Source: Cellulomonas sp. Root485 (GTDB lineage Bacteria > Actinomycetota > Actinomycetes > Actinomycetales > Cellulomonadaceae). Taken from it: a DNA stretch of 64,000 nucleotides. The stretch is taken from NCBI RefSeq assembly GCF_001426705.1, contig NZ_LMFC01000001.1, forward strand, positions 1,765,355 through 1,829,354. Reading direction: 5' to 3'. This document shows, in pieces, positions 55,666-63,247 of this stretch (the stretch's first letter is position 1; the number at the start of each line of letters is the position of its first letter). The notes beneath the pieces are model-generated. The model ran no database searches and had not been told where the DNA came from. It saw only the letters and a list, made by a program, of their open reading frames with translations. Made by a program: the position numbers and the translations under genes.

Positions 55666-57750
55666 TCAGCGGGTGGCCGCCCCCGCAAGGCCCCGGCGGG
55701 CCAGCAGCGGGTCGATCAGCGGGTCGCGTCCGCGCAGGTCGCGGAACGCCTGCATCGGGTCGAGCGACCCGCCGCGCGACAGCAGCCGCGCCCGGAAGGT
55801 GTCGCCGTTGGTGCGGTCCAGGCCGCCGTTCTCCCGGAACCACTCGACCGTGTCGGCATCGAGGACCTCCGACCAGATGTACGAGTAGTAGCCGGCCGAG
55901 TAGCCGCTGGCGAAGATGTGGTTGAAGTAGGTGGTGCGGTAGCGCGGCGGGACCGGGGCGTAGTCGACGCCGGCGCGCCGGAGGGCGGCCGCCTCGAACG
56001 CCTCGACCTCGTCGACGTCCGTCGGAACCTCGTCGGGCGACAGCCGGTACCAGGCCTGGTCGAGCAGCGCGGCCGCGAGGTACTCGGTGGTCGCGAACCC
56101 CTCACCGTCCTGACGGGCCGCCAGCAGCGTGTCCACCCACTCCGACGGCATGGGCTCGCCCGTCTCGTGGTGCAGCGCGAACGAGCGCAGGATCGACGGG
56201 TCCCAGGCCCACATCTCGTTCACCTGCGACGGGTACTCGACGAAGTCCCGCGGGACGGCGGTGCCGGACTGTGACGGCCACCTCACCGCGGAGAGCAGCC
56301 CGTGGACTGCATGACCAAACTCATGAAACAGCGTGATGACCTCGTCCCACGTCAGCAGCGTGGGCTCTCCGTCGGGCGGCTTCGGGATGTTGAGGTTGTT
56401 GACCACGACGGGACGCTCGTCGAGCAGCGTCGACTGGTCCACGAGGTTGTTCATCCACGCACCGCCGCGCTTGGACTCGCGCGTCCAGTAGTCGCCGAGG
56501 AACAGGCCGAGCTGGCTGCCGTCCGCGTCGAACACCTCGAACACCCGCACGTCCGGGTGGTAGCCCACGAGGTCGTGGCGCTCCGCGAACGTGAGCCCGT
56601 AGAGCTCGGTCGCCGCGCGGAACACCCCGTCGGCCAGCACCCGCTCCAGCTCCAGGTAGGGGCGCAGGATCGCGTCGTCCAGCGAGCGCCGCTCCTTCTT
56701 GACCTGCTCGGCGTAGAACTGCCAGTCCCACGGCTCCAGCCGGACGCCGGAGTGGTCGTGCCCGAGGGCCTCGGCCAGGTCGGCACCCTCGGCGCGGGCG
56801 TTGGCGACGGCCACCGGGGCGAGCCGCTCCAGGATGTCCGAGACGGCCTGCGCGGTCTTCGCCGTCGCGTCGGCCGCGACGTACTCCGCGTGGTGCGCGT
56901 ACCCGAGCAGCTGCGCACGTTCGGCCCGCGTGCGGGCCAGGCTCAGGAGCGTCGGCCGCGTGTCGTGCGAGCCCGAGGCGCCGCGCCCCGCGGACGCGCG
57001 GAACACCCGCTCCCGCAGGTTCCGGTTGCGCAGCGTGGCCAGCGGCGCCTGCTGCGTGGGCAGCGCGAGCTCGAGGAACCAGCCCTGCTCGTGGCCACGG
57101 GATCGCGCCGCCAGCGCCGCGGCGTCGCGAGCGCCCTCGGGCAGGCCGTCCAGCTCGTCCTCGTCGGTGACCAGGACCCCGGCCGCGTTGGTGGCCGCCA
57201 GCAGCAGGCGCCCGAACTCGGCCTCGAGGCTCATGATCTCGGCGTTCAGGGCGCGCAGGCGGTCCTGCGACGCCTCGTCGAGCCCGACGCCGGACCGCAC
57301 GAACTTGGTGTGGGTGCGGTGCAGCAGCCACGCGGTGTCCGGCTCGAGCTCCAGCGCGCCGGAGTCGACGTCGGCCTGCAGCGCGGCGACCCGGGCGAAC
57401 AGCCGGGCGTCGAGGTAGATCGCGTCCAGGTGCGCGGAGAACTGCGGTGCCAGCTCCTGCTCGATCGCCTCCAGCCCGGGCGTCGAGTCGGCGCTGGACT
57501 GGTTGTAGAAGCTCTCCACCGCACGACCCAGCAGGCGCCCCGAGCGTTCGAGCGCCTCGAGCGTGTTCTCGACGGTCGGCGGGGCGGGGTCGGAGGCGAT
57601 CGCCTCGACCTCCGCGCGCTGCTGCGCCATCCCCGCGAGCAGGGCCGGGCGGTAGTGCTCCTCACGGATCCGGGTGAAGTCCGGGAGGCCGTAGGGCAGG
57701 GTGGACGGGACGCCGAAGGGGTTGTCGGCGGGGAGATCGGTCGTCTGCAT
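55666..57750 (-). CDS. M3 family oligopeptidase (dipeptidyl carboxypeptidase/oligopeptidase A type)
   Basis: 694 residues. The zinc motif HEFGHAVHGLL (with the downstream Glu in NEMWAWDP) defines M3 thimet-type peptidases. No signal peptide, so cytoplasmic. The N terminus DNPFGVPSTLPYGLPDF is family-like. Start chosen at ATG giving MQTTDLP; two ATG codons 9-12 bp upstream are possible and no ribosome site decides. Likely breaks down small peptides released by other proteases. Confidence 0.93.
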   Translation of the reverse strand: MQTTDLPADNPFGVPSTLPYGLPDFTRIREEHYRPALLAGMAQQRAEVEAIASDPAPPTVENTLEALERSGRLLGRAVESFYNQSSADSTPGLEAIEQELAPQFSAHLDAIYLDARLFARVAALQADVDSGALELEPDTAWLLHRTHTKFVRSGVGLDEASQDRLRALNAEIMSLEAEFGRLLLAATNAAGVLVTDEDELDGLPEGARDAAALAARSRGHEQGWFLELALPTQQAPLATLRNRNLRERVFRASAGRGASGSHDTRPTLLSLARTRAERAQLLGYAHHAEYVAADATAKTAQAVSDILERLAPVAVANARAEGADLAEALGHDHSGVRLEPWDWQFYAEQVKKERRSLDDAILRPYLELERVLADGVFRAATELYGLTFAERHDLVGYHPDVRVFEVFDADGSQLGLFLGDYWTRESKRGGAWMNNLVDQSTLLDERPVVVNNLNIPKPPDGEPTLLTWDEVITLFHEFGHAVHGLLSAVRWPSQSGTAVPRDFVEYPSQVNEMWAWDPSILRSFALHHETGEPMPSEWVDTLLAARQDGEGFATTEYLAAALLDQAWYRLSPDEVPTDVDEVEAFEAAALRRAGVDYAPVPPRYRTTYFNHIFASGYSAGYYSYIWSEVLDADTVEWFRENGGLDRTNGDTFRARLLSRGGSLDPMQAFRDLRGRDPLIDPLLARRGLAGAATR

Positions 57751-57787
57751 GGCGGACATCATCGCCGACAGGTCCGACGTCCGCCCC

Positions 57788-58792
57788 TCACGACGTGCGG
57801 GCGAGGAACGCGTCCTCGGCGGCGTACGCGAAGAAGTCGCCCATCGCCTCCATGCGGACGAACCCGGGGAAGGCCTCGCGCCAGTCGCGGGTCGACGCCG
57901 CCTCCACCAGCCACGCGACGCATGCGCCGACGGTGTCCGCGTAGCCGCCAGGAGCGACGTACCCGAGCTCGTCCGCCGCACGCCGCATGTCGAGCACGAT
58001 GGGTCGCGGTACCGCCCAGGGAGTCAGCCCGACGCCGTCCACCGGGTCGCCCGCGACGGTGACCAGGCGCGACGTGACCCCCATCGCCGCGTCGACGGCG
58101 ACGGCGATCTCGGCGACGGTGAGCGCCTCCGGGTCGGCGGCGTTCAGCACCCGGTCGCCCGGCTGCCGCGCCGAGAGCCGGACCAGCTCGCCCAGGACGG
58201 AGGTCGCGGTCGTGTGGAACCTGCTGCGCCCGTCGTAGGCGAGCACGCGCACGTCGCGACCGTCGAGCACGCGCTTCACGAACGTCCACTCGCGCGGCTG
58301 GATGCACCCCGGGCCGTGGATGGCGCCCGGACGCAGGACCGTGGTGGGCACGGGCGACCCCGACCACGCCTGCTCGAGCGCCACCTTGCCGGTCGCGTAG
58401 GAGTCCCGACCGGGTCCGACGGTCGGCTGGGCCTCCGTGACGGGGACGGGGAAGCTCCCGAACTCCTCGGACTCGAACCCGTCGCCCGCGTCGTCGACGT
58501 AGACGGCCGCGCTGGAGACGACGACCGCCGACCCGATCCGGTCGGCCCGCTCGACCAGCGGGGCGGCCTGCCGGTCGTCGTACGCGACGACGTCGACCAG
58601 GACGTCCACACCACCGGACAGCGCCCGCTCCAGCGCGTCGGCGTCATGGCGGTCCCCCAGCACGAGCTGCGCGCCGCCGACGTCCGCCGCGTGCCGGGCC
58701 AGGACGCGCACGTCCCAGCCGTCCTCGAGCAGAGCGGGCACCACGGCCCGGCCGATCTGCCCGCTGCCACCGATCACCAGCGCCGTCGCCAT
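57788..58792 (-). CDS. NAD(P)-dependent epimerase/SDR-family protein
   Basis: 334 residues. Rossmann motif VIGGSGQIGRAVVP at the N terminus and an atypical active site; YATGK (Tyr and Lys of a YxxxK-type pair) occurs near the middle. Probably modifies a nucleotide sugar or similar, substrate unknown. The ATG lies 6 nt after TAGCCT. It ends 37 bp upstream of the M3 gene start, on the same strand. Confidence 0.88.
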   Translation of the reverse strand: MATALVIGGSGQIGRAVVPALLEDGWDVRVLARHAADVGGAQLVLGDRHDADALERALSGGVDVLVDVVAYDDRQAAPLVERADRIGSAVVVSSAAVYVDDAGDGFESEEFGSFPVPVTEAQPTVGPGRDSYATGKVALEQAWSGSPVPTTVLRPGAIHGPGCIQPREWTFVKRVLDGRDVRVLAYDGRSRFHTTATSVLGELVRLSARQPGDRVLNAADPEALTVAEIAVAVDAAMGVTSRLVTVAGDPVDGVGLTPWAVPRPIVLDMRRAADELGYVAPGGYADTVGACVAWLVEAASTRDWREAFPGFVRMEAMGDFFAYAAEDAFLARTS

Positions 58793-58801
58793 GGGACGAG
58801 G

Positions 58802-59920
58802 CTAGGCGAGGGCGCGCGCCGCGGCGGTGTGGGTCGGGTAGCCGTGCGCACGGGCGACGGCGGCGTTGTACAGCTCGCCGTCGTTGGTCGTCAGCCCGGC
58901 GCCGAGGGCGGGGTCCGCGGCCACCGCGGCCGTCCAGCCGAGGTCGGCGAGCGCGCTCAGGTACGGCAGCGTGACGTTGGTCAGCGCTCGGGTGGACGTG
59001 ACGGGGACGGCTCCGGGCATGTTGGCGACGCAGTAGAAGACGGACCCGTGCACGAGGAAGGTCGGGTCGTCGTGGGTGGTGGCGTGGGTGTCCTCGAAGC
59101 AGCCGCCCTGGTCGACCGCGACGTCGACGAGGACGGAGCCGGGTCGCATGCGCGAGACGAGCTCGTTGGTGACCAGGTGCGGCGCGCGGGCCCCGGGGAC
59201 CAGCACGGCGCCGATGACGAGGTCGGCGTCGAGGAGCTCGCGCTCGATCGCGTAGGCGCTGGACGCGATGGTGCGGACGCGTCCGCCGAACGCGGAGTCC
59301 GTGTCCCGCAGACGCGGCATCGACAGGTCGAGCACCGCGACGTCGGCGCGCATGCCGACGGCGATCTCGGCGGCGTGCCGGCCGACGACCCCGCCGCCGA
59401 GCACGACGACCTTCGCGGCGTCGACGCCGGGCACGCCACCGAGCAGGACCCCGCCGCCGCCCTCGTTCTTCATCAGGTGGTACGCGCCGACCTGGGTGGA
59501 GAGCCGCCCGGCGACCTCGCTCATCGGTGCGAGCAGGGGCAGCGACCCGTCGGGGAGCTGCACCGTCTCGTACGCGATGGACGTGGTCCCGGCCGCGAGC
59601 AGCGCGTCCGTGGCCGGGCGGTCCGCGGCGAGGTGCAGGTAGGTGAACAGGACGAGGTCGTCGCGCAGCAGGCCGTACTCGGAGGGCACGGGTTCCTTGA
59701 CCTTGCAGACGAGGTCGGCGCTCCCCCAGACCTCGGCGGCGTCGGCGAGGATCGTCGCCCCGGCGGTGGCGAACTGCTCGTCGGTGATGGCCGAGCCCTC
59801 CCCGGCTCCGGCCTGGATGAGCACGGTGTGCCCGGACCCGACCAGCTGGTGCACCCCCGCGGGCGTCAGCGCGACGCGGTACTCGTGGTTCTTGACCTCG
59901 CTGGGGATGCCGACCTTCAT
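58802..59920 (-). CDS. ald: Alanine dehydrogenase
   Basis: 372 residues. N terminus MKVGIPSEVKNHEYRVALTP, the pyruvate-binding ELVCKVKEP-type segment (DLVCKVKEPVPSEY), the NAD motif VVLGGGVVGRHAAEIA and the C-terminal VDQGGCFEDTHATTH are all typical. It interconverts alanine and pyruvate plus ammonia with NAD. A GGAG ribosome site precedes the ATG. The Lrp/AsnC gene lies divergent, 100 bp away, and is the probable regulator. Confidence 0.95.
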   Translation of the reverse strand: MKVGIPSEVKNHEYRVALTPAGVHQLVGSGHTVLIQAGAGEGSAITDEQFATAGATILADAAEVWGSADLVCKVKEPVPSEYGLLRDDLVLFTYLHLAADRPATDALLAAGTTSIAYETVQLPDGSLPLLAPMSEVAGRLSTQVGAYHLMKNEGGGGVLLGGVPGVDAAKVVVLGGGVVGRHAAEIAVGMRADVAVLDLSMPRLRDTDSAFGGRVRTIASSAYAIERELLDADLVIGAVLVPGARAPHLVTNELVSRMRPGSVLVDVAVDQGGCFEDTHATTHDDPTFLVHGSVFYCVANMPGAVPVTSTRALTNVTLPYLSALADLGWTAAVAADPALGAGLTTNDGELYNAAVARAHGYPTHTAAARALA

Positions 59921-59995
59921 GGTGGTCTCCGTCCGGGCTGGGCTTCGGCAGTTCCCCTCATTCTGAACTTCCTGTGTTGCGAACGGATGACGACG

Positions 59996-60009
59996 AGCGA
60001 TGATTCGCT
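59996..60009. promoter_or_regulatory. Palindrome at the Lrp/AsnC promoter
   Basis: AGCGA-TGAT-TCGCT is a perfect 5-bp inverted repeat with a 4-bp centre. Its right arm ends at the first base of the TAGATT -10 box (60009-60014) of the regulator gene, a position suited to autoregulation and to control of ald. Confidence 0.5.
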
Positions 60010-60020
60010 AGATTCGCATC

Positions 60021-60542
60021 ATGCCCGTCATGGATTCGTCAACTGGCCCCTCTGCCGGTCCGCGCCGAACCGCGTTCGGAGCCGTGGAGCTCGACGACGT
60101 CGACCGGCGCCTGCTCAGCGAGCTCGAGCGGGACGGTCGGATCTCCAACAAGGAGCTCGCCGCGCTCGCGGGGATCGCCCCGTCGACGTGCCACGCACGC
60201 GTGCGGGCCCTGCGCGAGTCCGGCGTGCTGCGCGGGTTCCACGCCCAGGTGGACCCGGAGGCGGTCGGCCGCGGGCTGCAGGCGATGATCGCGGTCCGGC
60301 TCCAGCCGTCCGCCCGCGCCCGGCTCACCGAGGTGGCGCACCGGCTCGCGCAGCGGCCCGAGGTGCGGGACGTGTACCTGCTGGCGGGGGTGGACGACGT
60401 GCTGGTGCACGTGGCGGTGCGTGACTCCCCCGAGCTGCGGGCGTTCGTGCTGGAGCACCTGAGCACCCGCCCGGAGGTCGCCCACACCCAGACCAGCCTC
60501 GTGTTCGAGCACGTGCACGCCCCCGGGACAGCGTCGCTCTGA
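60021..60542 (+). CDS. Lrp/AsnC family transcriptional regulator
   Basis: 173 residues. N-terminal helix-turn-helix (LDDVDRRLLSELERDGRISNKEL, then IAPSTCHARVRALRESGVL) and a C-terminal RAM effector domain (LAGVDDVLVHVAVRD). Divergent from alanine dehydrogenase, it is the likely amino-acid-responsive regulator of that gene. The ATG lies 6 nt after TAGATT, and the internal ATG three codons later is an alternative. Confidence 0.93.
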   Translation: MPVMDSSTGPSAGPRRTAFGAVELDDVDRRLLSELERDGRISNKELAALAGIAPSTCHARVRALRESGVLRGFHAQVDPEAVGRGLQAMIAVRLQPSARARLTEVAHRLAQRPEVRDVYLLAGVDDVLVHVAVRDSPELRAFVLEHLSTRPEVAHTQTSLVFEHVHAPGTASL

Positions 60543-60552
60543 GTCGGTCTGG

Positions 60553-61476
60553 TCAGCCGGACACCCGCGCCCAGACCTCGGCCTGACCGAGGATCGCGCG
60601 CGCGCCGGGCTCGTCGCCGAGCTGGTCCCAGACCCACAGGGCGGACTCGGTGCAGCGCGCGAACGCCCAGGCGGCGACGCGGTCGGGGTCGAGATCGAGC
60701 AGCCCCGCGAGCAGGGTGACCCGGTCGCGGAGGACGACGGCCGGGTCGGGGTGCTCGAACGGGTCGTCGACCTGCTCGAACAGTGGCCACAGGTCGTAGG
60801 CCGGGTCGCCGCGCATCGGCTTGGGGTCGATCGCGAGCCAGCGGTGCTCACCTGCCGCCAGGATGTTGCCCGGGTTGAGGTCGCCGTGCACCAGCACGTC
60901 CGCCGATCCAGGGAGCGTCCGCAGCAGCTCAGCCGCAGCGGCGACGCCGACCCCGTGCCGCGACCCGCGCTCCTCCAGCAGGTCCGCCCAGCCGGCGCAG
61001 ACGTCGGCCATCGCCGGCACCTCGACCGCACCCCCGACGGACCACAGCGACAAGGCGACGTCGGCGGCCGCGGTCAGTCGCTCGCGCGCGCTCCCCGTCG
61101 CGCGGGACAGCGGAGTGCCGGGCTCGACCCGCTCGAGCAGCAGCGCCCAGTCGTCCTCGTGCGCACCGAGCAGCTGCGGGACCCCGTGCCCGTGCCACGC
61201 GCGCAGAGCCGCCGCCTCGTGGCGCGCCTCGTCGTGCGGGAAGGACAGCTTGAGGACCACCGACCGGCCGTCCGCCCGGGTGGCCGGCGCGCACCACGAC
61301 GCCGCCCCGTCGGTGAACGGTGGAGCGAGACGCAGTCCCCACCGTGCGACCGCCCGGGCGACCACGGAGGGCAGTCGGTCGATCCACTCGGCACCGCCGG
61401 GCGTGCGGCCCACGCCGTCGCGCAGGATCGCGGGGACCTCCACGTCCGGCACGGCACCGCCCTGGCTCTGGCTCAT
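60553..61476 (-). CDS. Aminoglycoside/hydroxyurea phosphotransferase-like kinase (APH_6_hur)
   Basis: 307 residues. The kinase catalytic loop HGDLNPGNIL and the metal-binding DPKPMRGDPAYDLWPL match the streptomycin 6-kinase/hydroxyurea phosphotransferase group. Whether it gives resistance or phosphorylates a metabolite cannot be told. A GATACT box ends 7 nt before the ATG. The gene ends 10 bp from the Lrp/AsnC gene, convergent. Confidence 0.88.
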   Translation of the reverse strand: MSQSQGGAVPDVEVPAILRDGVGRTPGGAEWIDRLPSVVARAVARWGLRLAPPFTDGAASWCAPATRADGRSVVLKLSFPHDEARHEAAALRAWHGHGVPQLLGAHEDDWALLLERVEPGTPLSRATGSARERLTAAADVALSLWSVGGAVEVPAMADVCAGWADLLEERGSRHGVGVAAAAELLRTLPGSADVLVHGDLNPGNILAAGEHRWLAIDPKPMRGDPAYDLWPLFEQVDDPFEHPDPAVVLRDRVTLLAGLLDLDPDRVAAWAFARCTESALWVWDQLGDEPGARAILGQAEVWARVSG

Positions 61477-61542
61477 TCGTGCCAGTATCGCGGCCCCGAT
61501 ATGCGATCCTGCGGCGACCGACGTCGGACGGGAGGTGACGGA

Positions 61543-62445
61543 GTGAGCGCTGGGGACCCGCAGGGCCTCAACCCCTGGGTCGACGCGCGCGGTCACCACC
61601 CGCACCCTCTGCTCCTTCCGCGCCCCCGCGCCGCGGCGGAGGAGGACGTGGTGCGCTTCCACGGCCCGCCGGTGCGCGTCCGTCGCGGGCCCCGGCCCGC
61701 CGTGGTCCTGGTGACGCTCGCGCTGGCCGGGCTCGTCGCCCTCGGAGGCTACTGGTGGACGTCGTCGTCGGCGTTCGGCCCGCCGGCAGGCCTCGAGGAG
61801 GCGGCCGCCCCGCTCGGCGCACCGCCGCTCGGTCAGCCCGACTCCGGGGGGTACGCCTTCAGCGCCGTGCAGCCCGACGGGAACGGACCCGTCGCGTACA
61901 GCCCGTGCCGCCCGATCCACTACGTCGTCCGTCCGGACGGCGCGCCCGCCGGCGGTGCGGAGCTCATCCAGGTCGCGATCGCCCGCGTGTCCGCCGCGAC
62001 AGGACTCCAGTTCGTCGAGGACGGCCCCACGCAGGAGGTACCCAGCACGGACCGCGAGGCCTACCAGCCTGACCTGTACGGACGCCGGTGGGCACCCGTG
62101 CTCGTCGCCTGGTCGACGGCGGCGGAGTCTCCCGAGCTGGCGGGCGACGTCGCGGGGATCGCCGGATCCGCGTCGATCACCCGCGCCGGCCGCACGGTCT
62201 ACGTCACCGGGTCCGTCACGCTCGACAGCGAGGACGTCGGTGCGCTCGGCGCCGTGCCGGCGACCCGTGCGACCGCCCTCGGCGTCGTCACCCACGAGGT
62301 CGCCCACCTGGTCGGGCTCGACCACGTCGACGAGCCGACACAGCTCATGTACCCCCGCACGGGCGTCTCGCGCACCGACTTCGGCACCGGTGACCTCGCG
62401 GGGCTCGCCGCGCTCGGCACCGGCGAGTGCGCGCCGGACGTCTGA
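61543..62445 (+). CDS. Membrane-anchored matrixin-like zinc metalloprotease
   Basis: 300 residues. A proline-rich cytosolic N terminus, one membrane helix (about 52-72) and an extracellular domain with the zinc motif HEVAHLVGLDHV (HExxHxxGxxH), followed by the Met-turn candidate QLMYP. This is the metzincin plan of bacterial matrixins. No propeptide is clear. GTG 61543 has GGGAGG about 8 nt upstream. Substrates unknown; perhaps cell-surface proteins. Confidence 0.85.
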   Translation: MSAGDPQGLNPWVDARGHHPHPLLLPRPRAAAEEDVVRFHGPPVRVRRGPRPAVVLVTLALAGLVALGGYWWTSSSAFGPPAGLEEAAAPLGAPPLGQPDSGGYAFSAVQPDGNGPVAYSPCRPIHYVVRPDGAPAGGAELIQVAIARVSAATGLQFVEDGPTQEVPSTDREAYQPDLYGRRWAPVLVAWSTAAESPELAGDVAGIAGSASITRAGRTVYVTGSVTLDSEDVGALGAVPATRATALGVVTHEVAHLVGLDHVDEPTQLMYPRTGVSRTDFGTGDLAGLAALGTGECAPDV

Positions 62446-62571
62446 CCGAACCCTTCACACCCGGTCCGCACGACCTCACACGGAACTCCCAGGTCGGGTG
62501 CGTACCCTCGCCACGGACCGCGTCACCGCCACCCGCCCGCTGAGGAGCCCGTCATCCACCGTCGCCCGATA

Positions 62572-63216
62572 GTGCTCGTGCACGGCACCCGGACCTCGTC
62601 CGTGATCTGGCGTCGACAGGTGGACGCGCTCGAGCGCTCGGGGCACCACACGGTGGCCATCGACCTTCCGGGCCACGGTCGCCGCTCGCACGAACGCTTC
62701 AGCCTCGACGGCGCCCTGGCGGCCATCGACGACGCCGTCGGGTCCTGCCCCGAGCCTCCGCTCCTGGTCGGGCTCTCCCTCGGCGGCTACACGAGCCTCG
62801 CGTACGCACGGCAGCACGAGCACAAGATCGCCGGCGTGGTGCTGGCGGGCTGCTCGACGGAGATCAAGGGCAAGCCGCTGACCGCCTACCGACGCGCCTC
62901 CGGGGTGCTCGCGCGCGCCCTGCGCCTGGGCGGCCCGGACTGGCACGTGGTCACCGACATGCTCACGGCGCTCGCGGGGTACTCGCCGCTCGCGGACCTG
63001 CGTCGCACCGCCGTACCGGTGTGGCTGGTCAACGGTCGCCGCGACCCGCTGCGCCTGGACGAGCGGCGGTATCTCGAGGCTCGTCCGGGGACACGGCTCA
63101 CGGTCGTCCCCAACGCCGGCCACGATGTGAACGCTCACGCGCCCGTCGCGTTCAACCGCATCCTGCTCGACGCCCTGCACGAGCTGCGCCACCGTGGCGG
63201 CCTCGCCCTCGCCTGA
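62572..63216 (+). CDS. Alpha/beta hydrolase (start uncertain; ATC at 62554 possible)
   Basis: 214 residues from GTG 62572. Oxyanion segment LVHGTRTSS, nucleophile elbow GLSLGGY, acid in GRRDPLRL and histidine NAGHDVN are all present. The GTG start cuts the first beta strand short and has no ribosome site. The frame continues upstream as IHRRPIVLVHG, and GAGGAG (62542-62547) lies exactly 6 nt before an ATC at 62554. No ATG, GTG or TTG is available in frame there. Substrate unknown. Confidence 0.8.
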   Translation: MLVHGTRTSSVIWRRQVDALERSGHHTVAIDLPGHGRRSHERFSLDGALAAIDDAVGSCPEPPLLVGLSLGGYTSLAYARQHEHKIAGVVLAGCSTEIKGKPLTAYRRASGVLARALRLGGPDWHVVTDMLTALAGYSPLADLRRTAVPVWLVNGRRDPLRLDERRYLEARPGTRLTVVPNAGHDVNAHAPVAFNRILLDALHELRHRGGLALA

Positions 63217-63247
63217 GAGAGGCGCTCGCCGAGGCACAGTAGGGGGC

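Noticed and set aside
57701..60424. Long + strand open frame opposite the epimerase and alanine dehydrogenase genes
   Set aside because: Same shadow effect: both genes on the minus strand have clear family motifs and good starts, while the + frame is low in complexity.
60553..61476. Phosphotransferase as a mobile resistance gene
   Set aside because: No insertion sequences, repeats or base-composition shift flank it; it looks like a resident chromosomal kinase of unknown substrate.
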